Part shown: positions 57,574-64,000 of the stretch, piece by piece
Layout: each line of letters opens with the position of its first letter
How positions within the stretch are numbered: the first letter of the stretch is position 1
Origin: Metridium senile
Taxonomy: Eukaryota; Cnidaria; Anthozoa; Actiniaria; Metridiidae
Assembly (NCBI GenBank): GCA_949775045.1
Contig: OX459103.1
Span: 2,748,501 to 2,812,500, forward strand
Length of the DNA stretch: 64,000 bases
Direction: 5' to 3'
Position numbers and translations under genes: made by a program
Notes under the pieces: model-generated
Database searches by the model: none
What the model saw: only the letters and a program-made list of their open reading frames with translations
Told to the model about the DNA's origin: nothing

Positions 57574-59035
57574 GACTTTAAGGTGTTAAGGTTTTGTGAA
57601 GTGAAGTCTCTACCGTTTATGAGATAAATGACCGCAAAGTCCTTAATGGAATAGTGTAGCGCTCTAAAGTGAATACCCAATTATGAAAACGTGGAACCGT
57701 CCATCAGCTGTATATAATTTACTGTAGGCGGAAGAGAATTTGAACTGTACGTATATACCTGAGCATATCAATAGAGTGTAACACCAAAACAAATGACAGT
57801 GTGCAGTCCGAAATCAAAATAGCCTTCTAGACTCTTCTTTCTTCCATTTGAAGCTGTAGATTTTTTAAATAATATTTCCAAGCAAGAAGCGACGTTCATA
57901 GAGGAGCAATTTGGAAAGTCAAGTTCTTAAAAACACGTCCAAATAATATTTATAGCGTCTTAGATTACATTTGGTTGCCAAATGATATATGTAAAACGAA
58001 ACATTCTTTTGTTATGACACGCATGTTTTGGAACACAATTGTCTAATTAATTTGACAAACTAATAAAGCTTTCTAACGTTGTTTACCATCTAAAATCAGT
58101 TGGATGAATAGTTGGATCGAGAGTTGCCAATTTGAAGGCTACACTATTATAAGTTTTAATAAAAAAATTAAGCAAATACAAAACTTATACCTCGAGAAAG
58201 AACAAAACAAACCAAAAAGGAAAATATGATTGGATACAGTTTCAATTTGTTGTAAATTATTATGCCTAATTTGTCTGCCTTTTGATTTATCTCGGGCATA
58301 TTCTGTCAGGTGAGTTTGAATTTGGCTAGATTAAAGAATACCGCTACTTGAATTTCTATAGTGACGGGGTATTCTATAATTGCTCCTTGTATTTGCTTCA
58401 GTAAGTATTTTATTGATAAATTCATTTTTCTCGCGAGCTCTCACCGTAAAATTGACATATTTGATATGTTTACATACTCCAAGAACAAAATGTCAAAATA
58501 CTGGCAGCCCAATGGTACTCTAGAAACCAAAAGGTTTCTTAATTAATTAATCTCGTCTTTGTATTTATCGTCTGTGCGTCTGTTTTCGTTTTATTTTATT
58601 TTATATTATTTTATTTTATTTTATTTCATTTTATTTTTATTTCATTTCATTTTATTTCATTTTTTTTTTTTTTTTTCGTGTATTATTTTATTAGCTTTGC
58701 CCCGAAAAAAAAACACACAAAGAAATAGATTACATATTACATAAGGTAAATAAATTATTTGATGATTCTTGAATTAATTCTTTCCAAACCAAATTTGTTC
58801 ATGTTATTTTGGTATTCAAATTTATTTATATGCTTATGAGTTTTCCTTCGCTTGGAAATACTTTTAGATAATGCGCTCAACCCATGCATGATGACGAAAT
58901 AAAGGGGGTTTTCTTATTTAAAGAAATTCCGGCTCATCTACTGAGTTCGTTCTGCTTGGGCATTCCGGCATTGGTGGGAGCGGGAGGGGATTTTGTTTCA
59001 TAAAAGGTTCAACTGTGAAAACTGAGCTACAGGAA
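57574..59035. other. Leader of copy 6 and degenerate last array unit
   Basis: 57590-58315 matches the usual leader DNA (GAATACCCAATTATGAAAAC near 57669). The sequence is then more diverged, with a T-rich tract (58585-58675). 58795-59030 matches the 3' flank of an array unit (ATTCAAATTTATTTATATGC), but no gene body precedes it on the right. Confidence 0.55.
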
Positions 59036-60412
59036 CATACATTTGTACATTTTGTCTGCGCATGCGTGTATTTTTATCATTTGCATAACTTTCTATGTCG
59101 AATGGAAGAATTTTACGCTAACATGGAGCATTTGGTTGAAATCTCATCCTTCAAAATAATGTTGAAGTACCAAGATACTAAGAAATGAAAAGCCTACCTT
59201 CCATTAGTGTGCTGTGGATAATTATTTCAATTGAACGCACTACAGATGGAAAAATATCATGCTTCAAAGTCAGTGTAAAGTAGCAAAAAGGACCAGAACT
59301 TAGTACTTTCGAATAAATTTGTGGGCACTAAATTTGAGTTATAAGGTAAATCTAAAAGTAGAAGTCATTACCAACACGATACGGCGTGGATTGGATTATA
59401 TTAGGAAATTTTAAACTTAATCGATCATCATATAATTCGCAATGAAAACCTCTACTTCAGCACTTTATGGTCCGAAATTCTCGCAGATTATTCACTTTTT
59501 TTTTTTTTATATATTTACTTTTTGCAAAACTGAGCTATTTTGGTAGAAACTCGTGGTCCCTGGATATAATCTCGGGCAATGTTTACAACATGGTTTCGGC
59601 TTCGTGGCACTGTGACAAATTTGACTACATTTATCCACCTATATTTTATAATATGAAACATTTATTCAGGATATAATTATCTATTGCGATATTATGGAAT
59701 CCAAAGAGTTCATTTTTTATAAAGCCGTTATTTATACTTAGTTTTAGAGTAATAAATAGCTCAATGAAATTCGCATGTTTTCTGGAGTAGAAATATGCAT
59801 GAAATCACGTCTCAAAATTGGTTGAGATCACATCACGGGACCATCACTTTCTACCTAAAAAGTTCAGTTTTGCAAAAAGTAAACATGGAAAAAGCCATAT
59901 ATTTAATAAATTTGCTGGGGGGCGCTGTCAAAAGTATAACATTTCTAGAATGAAAAACGGGAATATCGGACGAAAAGTGCTGAAGTTGAAGTAAACATGG
60001 CGAATTATTTGACGATCGATTGTGTTTAAATTTCCTAATATGATCCAATCCAAGCAGTATCGTGTTGGCAATGACTTCTACTGTTAGGTTTGTATTATAT
60101 TTTAATGTTGCGCCCAAACATTTACTCGAAAGTGGGAAGTTTTGATCCAACTTCTCACTTTGAACTGACTTTGATGCATGATATTTTTCCATCTGTAGCG
60201 TATTCGATTGAAATAATTATCCACAGCACATTAGTGGAAGGTAGACTCTTTATGCCTTAGTTTTTCGGTACAAGGACATTACTTTTAAGGATGAGATTGC
60301 AAACCAAATGTTCCATGTCAACGTGAAATCTTTACACTCGACATAGAAAGTTATGCAAATGAATTTTGAGCGTAAGAATACACGCATGCGCAGACAAATT
60401 GTATACATGCTG
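59036..60412. mobile_element. 1.38-kb foldback element with AGGAA target duplication
   Basis: The left end CATACATTTGTACATTTTGT continues into CTGCGCATGCGTGTATT. The right end is its complement. Homology runs through most of both arms: ACTTTCTATGTCGA, ATCTCATCCTT, GTGCTGTGGATAATTATTTC, CTTCAGCACTTT and TTACTTTTTGCAAAACTGA. The spacer of about 300 bp is near 59550-59850. AGGAA flanks both ends (59031-59035, 60413-60417). Sister units show an uninterrupted CTACAGGAATAGAGG, the empty site. Confidence 0.85.
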
Positions 60413-60930
60413 AGGAATATAGTATACAATTAAAATATAATTGTTGAGAATATCTTTTGAAAATTCTAATAATTGATTTATGTAATATAAAGTTATTTCA
60501 AGAATATTTCCAAGAATAGCTAGAATAACTCAGTCCAAATATAAACTGGGAAATGGGATTCGGACCCCCCTTCGGGACCCTTCTAAAAGTTTCAAATAAA
60601 ATAGAATTTGACTGAGAAAATTCAAGTTAAACTTATGCAAATCAGGACGATCAATATCAAAAATTATATTTTTTTTACTGTGGAGAATTCATTTGTAAAT
60701 TCTGAATTCTGCATTATTAATGAGCATTCTAAATATAGAACTGATCAGACGCGGTCAGCTTGTTATTGTCTGGCTGTCTCGTAATTTCTAGTTTCATTTT
60801 CGTGTTTACGTTATTTTCGGGGATTCACCTATAATTGTCCATCATAGCGTCATAGACTGCCAGTCATGTACTAACATGATTTGCGCAGTTTCTTTTAATA
60901 ATTAGTTTCGATAGCTATTATTATACGGTA
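60413..60930. other. Right end of array homology, then intergenic
   Basis: Array-unit sequence (GATTTATGTAATATAA, AGAATAGCTAGAATAACTCA) ends near 60535. The rest is unique-looking and without a gene. Confidence 0.55.
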
Positions 60931-61116
60931 AAGTGAAACCCTGCCTTACGGCCACTCGCTTAGTACGGCCACCCCGTTATTGCGGCCAGTTTTTTAGGTC
61001 CCGACGAAATGCATGCCAATACATTTTCTATAAAATTTACCCGCTTAAAACGGCCACCCCGTTAATACAGCCACTTTTGGCTCACCTTTCGGTGGCCAGA
61101 CTAACGGGGTTCGCTG
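60931..61116. mobile_element. Tigger/pogo-like MITE
   Basis: Left tip AAGTGAAACCCTGCCTTACG, right tip complement of CAGCGAACCCCGTTAGTCTG, TA on both sides (60929-60930, 61117-61118). Internal CGGCCACCCCGTTA motifs repeat. Confidence 0.75.
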
Positions 61117-61439
61117 TACATTCCAATGATTTTGAACTATGGATCTATTTAAGTTGAGGCCTTCGGACCAAGTTTTTGTTTGTGTCCAAGAGCCGCTACG
61201 TGAATCCATTGTTTTAAAATATTTGCATATAACGGTAGTGACAGCTATAAGACTAGTATTCTCAAGAGGGAATACAAATCTGAATGAGAAAGAAAATCCG
61301 TAAAACATTCTGGTACTGGTAGTAAAATGACGTCATCATGCAAATGGCCTTATGTAAGAACGTAGTTTAGATTTTTTTCAGTCATGTATTTCGTGTGTAT
61401 GCCTAGTTTAAACTATGGCTTGAAATAGATAGATGAATA

Positions 61440-61590
61440 GACCGAATCGAAATATGGCGTACTCTTATTGTTCTTGATTGTCTAGCCTCATGTTCACGTT
61501 GGAAAACAATAGAGTTTTCACATGTATGCGAGGCTGGGCAGCCAAGAAGAATTGTTATTCAAATTGGCCGCCATATTTCGATTCGGTGTA
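61440..61590. mobile_element. MITE with ACCGAATCGAAATATGGCG ends
   Basis: Perfect inverted ACCGAATCGAAATATGGCG at 61441-61459 and its complement near 61569-61587. The middle has TTGTCTAGCCTCATG and its inverted relative. Confidence 0.8.
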
Positions 61591-61609
61591 TATATACAAC
61601 TATTTATGA

Positions 61610-62282
61610 CCCTTTTACTCCGACGAAGGACTAAAGTTCGAAATGTCAGTAAAGTTAACTAAAGACAACATTTTTTACACGTTACAAATTTCATTATATT
61701 ACCTATCAACTATTTAACTCATCTATAAGATTACAAATTAAACAAACGATTATATGTCTTCAATAGTCAGGTCAATCATGATCACTTGCTACTTTAACGC
61801 TAAACCTTCGTGGAAAGTAGTAAAAGTTCTATCTAATGAAGTCGAATGTAAATGTCAAACCCGGGGGGGTTCTCCCTTTGTCCAAGAGGTATGGGTGATC
61901 CGCGGAGGTTTTGAAAATGACCCCTATAAAGAACGCATAGATAAAAATAACTGATAAAGCCTTGTCAATTTCTTTCCAAACAAAGCAATAAAACAGAGTA
62001 AAAATGACTCTTACAGGTTCAATAAAATGTATACTAACTAAACTGAAATACAAACTCACCGAAATGTTTCTGAGATGTTAATTGCTAAAGCAAGTTAACT
62101 AGGTAAAAATATCTGAGATGGCCTGTAAATAACCTCAATACCTCTTTACTTTTTTGTTGTTTGTTTATTTTCCGTTTTGACTTTGTTAGTATAATTTTGC
62201 TATTAGTTACTTTTGTATTTGCTGTTTTAAATACATTTTTTTTAAATGGCCTGTAAAAAAAATGCCTCAATTTATATATAGA
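61610..62282. other. Repeat fragments, no gene seen
   Basis: 61619-61705 is a diverged copy of the repeat at 11838 (CGAAATGTCAGTAAAGTTAA, TTTCATTATATTACCTATC). 61858-61945 is a copy of the G-tract repeat at 15180. 62140-62190 shares TTACTTTTTTGTTGT and TTTATTTTCCGTTTTG with 62867-62905. Confidence 0.6.
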
Positions 62283-62400
62283 GGATATTACATAGGCGCG
62301 CGGAGACACGGATTTTATCTTCGAGTGTTCAATTGATATCTCACAAGAGAGCGCAGCGAACGAAGATAAAATCCGTATCTCCAAGTGTCCATGTAATGTT
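62283..62400. mobile_element. Small palindromic MITE
   Basis: ACACGGATTTTATCTTCG at the left and CGAAGATAAAATCCGTAT at the right, with ATTACATAGG / CCATGTAAT outside. A further palindrome, GTGTTATTTCACATGTGAAA, lies just after, near 62488-62515. Confidence 0.7.
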
Positions 62401-62587
62401 CTGTTTATTATATAAACTCATGACAAATGAAATAGCAAAAAGTTTATCAAGATATGCATAAAAAAATCTTAAAAAATAGATGGTAACGTGTTATTTCACA
62501 TGTGAAATAACATGTTATTTTCACAATGTGAAGATATCACTTTTTCGCGCGGGAGATCACCTGATATTTCACCGAAGTTTATAAAAT

Positions 62588-62846
62588 AAAGCGCTATATC
62601 TCTCGAATAGTCATAGTGCTTTAGAATCTACTAATGTGTATATGGAGGACTTATCTGACTCCTGTAAACCAGCAGTTTACAATCATGAGTGTTGTTAATG
62701 AATGCCTCAGAGGCCTGACTGTTGTACAGGAAGACAATCCCCTACTCTTTGCGAACATAGCACAACAGGATCTTTAACGTCCACCTTATATAGGATTAGA
62801 GTGAAAGCAGACGGGACCTCTGGCTTTACTTCTTTATCCGAGAAGA
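62588..62846 (-). mobile_element. SINE, truncated (tRNA head missing)
   Basis: Close copy of the body of the SINE at 3073-3480 (for example GACTGTTGTACAGG and TCTTTAACGTCCACCTTATA). It stops at the TATCCGAGAAG motif, so the tRNA-like head with its A and B boxes is absent. Confidence 0.85.
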
Positions 62847-63598
62847 TAAAATAACATAAATGCCTTCTTACTTTTTTGTTGTTGTTTATTTTCCGTTTTG
62901 GCTTTCAGGTTCGTATAGTTTTGCAGTTGTTTTATATATGTTCTTATATATACAGTTTGATTTTCAAAACGCTATTTATTCAGCTCCCGATCCATCTATT
63001 CAAAATGAGTGAATAAATCAGTAAACTTTTGTCAATCTTTCAGGTTAATTAATAGCAAGCATGTTCCGCAAGGCCGCAGTGCATCCGTGGTTGCCATGAT
63101 TATAACCAATGACGAGAATCGATATCATTCAGCAACGACATGCATGATGGACATTTTAATTTCGTATAAAACTTGTTTCGGTTTATATCCATTATTCGTC
63201 TATAGAATATAATTGAATACAATAGGCTTACATCAAGGTTAACACAAGGTTGCAATCCCAGTTACTCTATGAAGGACATCGCTGTTTCCTTGGAAATTTT
63301 TTTTTGTTAAACATCTACAACTTTAAATGAAAGAAAAAAGACTTAGGGAACTTCCAAAGTTGTAAACCTGCGTCATACAATTTTTTTGAGGGCACATTGA
63401 CAATTATTTTGGCATTCAGTCATCTTATTATTCTCAGTGGAATTCTAGGTTCCTATCCGCATTGTTTTTCAGCAGATCTACATACAGATTCTGGACAGAT
63501 CCACTTGTGCTAACAGAACTCTTTAAAAAAAGAATTCGCTGTATTTCTCTCAAAAGAGAGATACTTTATACTTTCAAGTGAACACATAAGCTGGTCCA
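62847..63598. other. Upstream region of array copy 7
   Basis: No gene or clear repeat. The last 30 bp (GTGAACACATAAGCTGG) align with the leader just before the start of the other array copies (GTCAACACAGAAGCTGG). Confidence 0.5.
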
Positions 63599-64000
63599 AT
63601 GTTCGAGCTCATATTCCGCCTTATTGCAATATTGGTTGAAAGTTCCACTGGAGTTTTGATATTCCGAAAAGCGAACAAACCAAAGGATCAAGTTGATGAA
63701 GAAAAGGAGCTAATTCAATTCTCAATCCAAGATAAGCTAAAAGACTTTACAAACTTTGACCCGAATGATGCTATTTTTCGTGAGTTTGATCCTCCGGTTA
63801 ATGAAGAAACAGATCCAAAGGCATGGAGAAAGAGCCTACCGCCGCTTAAACAATCGACAATCAAGTGCTTGAAGTTTGTTTTCGTGATTCAGACAATTTG
63901 TGGGACATTGATAGGACTATTTGCAATATTCCTCGTTTTCATCGACTTCAACACTTCAAATGTTTGTATCATTAAGCAGCTCAAGTACAGTCAACTTCCA
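63599..64000 (+). CDS. Array copy 7: inverted, 3' partial polytopic membrane gene
   Basis: ATG at 63599 opens 134 codons that stay open to the window end. The protein MFELIFRLIAILVESSTGVL.. aligns with residues 1-134 of the array proteins. The first Met coincides with MLS of the others, which supports that start. It has the N-terminal hydrophobic stretch, the DEEKELIQ charged stretch, DPPVNEETDPKAW and the second membrane segment. It is more diverged at the N-terminus (VESSTG for VENCTG, IQFSIQ for IQISIQ). Opposite strand to copies 1-6, so it lies beyond an inversion point and shares the head side with copy 6. Confidence 0.88.
   Translation, partial: MFELIFRLIAILVESSTGVLIFRKANKPKDQVDEEKELIQFSIQDKLKDFTNFDPNDAIFREFDPPVNEETDPKAWRKSLPPLKQSTIKCLKFVFVIQTICGTLIGLFAIFLVFIDFNTSNVCIIKQLKYSQLP

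Overview
This window looks like animal nuclear DNA, most probably from an anthozoan cnidarian such as a stony coral. The reasons are the AT-rich sequence, spliceosomal introns with GTAAG/AG borders, secreted proteins built from PAN/apple, EGF and WSC modules, tRNA-derived SINEs, and a very dense load of short palindromic DNA elements. No prokaryotic features are present. The taxon is inferred from style and was not searched.

Left part (1-30 kb, + strand): three related, exon-shuffled genes for secreted cysteine-rich proteins. Gene 1 (369-5120, 5' end outside the window) and gene 2 (8462-13986, complete) share one plan: a PAN-like exon of 260 nt, an EGF exon of 115 nt, and a last exon for a conserved C-terminal domain of about 150 residues. 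All exon phases match. Gene 2 has two tandem, homologous signal-peptide first exons. Gene 3 (26099-29893) has signal peptide, WSC-like, PAN-like and EGF exons, then stops because the donor after the EGF exon is gone. Introns and intergenic DNA are filled with MITEs, SINEs and satellites. Between gene 2 and gene 3 lies about 12 kb of repeats with no host gene I can support. It includes a 2.6-kb nested palindrome, a ten-copy satellite and a LINE 3' fragment.

Right part (32-57 kb, - strand): a tandem array of six intronless genes for a protein of about 521 residues with roughly 11-12 membrane segments. I do not recognise the family. A seventh copy starts on the + strand at 63599 and leaves the window. 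The spacers alternate between two types, so the array grew partly by duplication of a 9-kb unit holding two genes. Copy 3 carries a one-base frameshift. Copy 6 is a mosaic, and its leader is interrupted by a 993-bp transposon with a 6-bp target duplication. Because the array is repeated, its sister units show the empty sites of several insertions: a solo LTR, a retroposed fragment, a 1.38-kb foldback element and a 1.05-kb inverted-repeat element.

The two gene groups have no visible functional link. The left genes encode probable secreted matrix or adhesion proteins; the right genes encode polytopic membrane proteins of unknown role.
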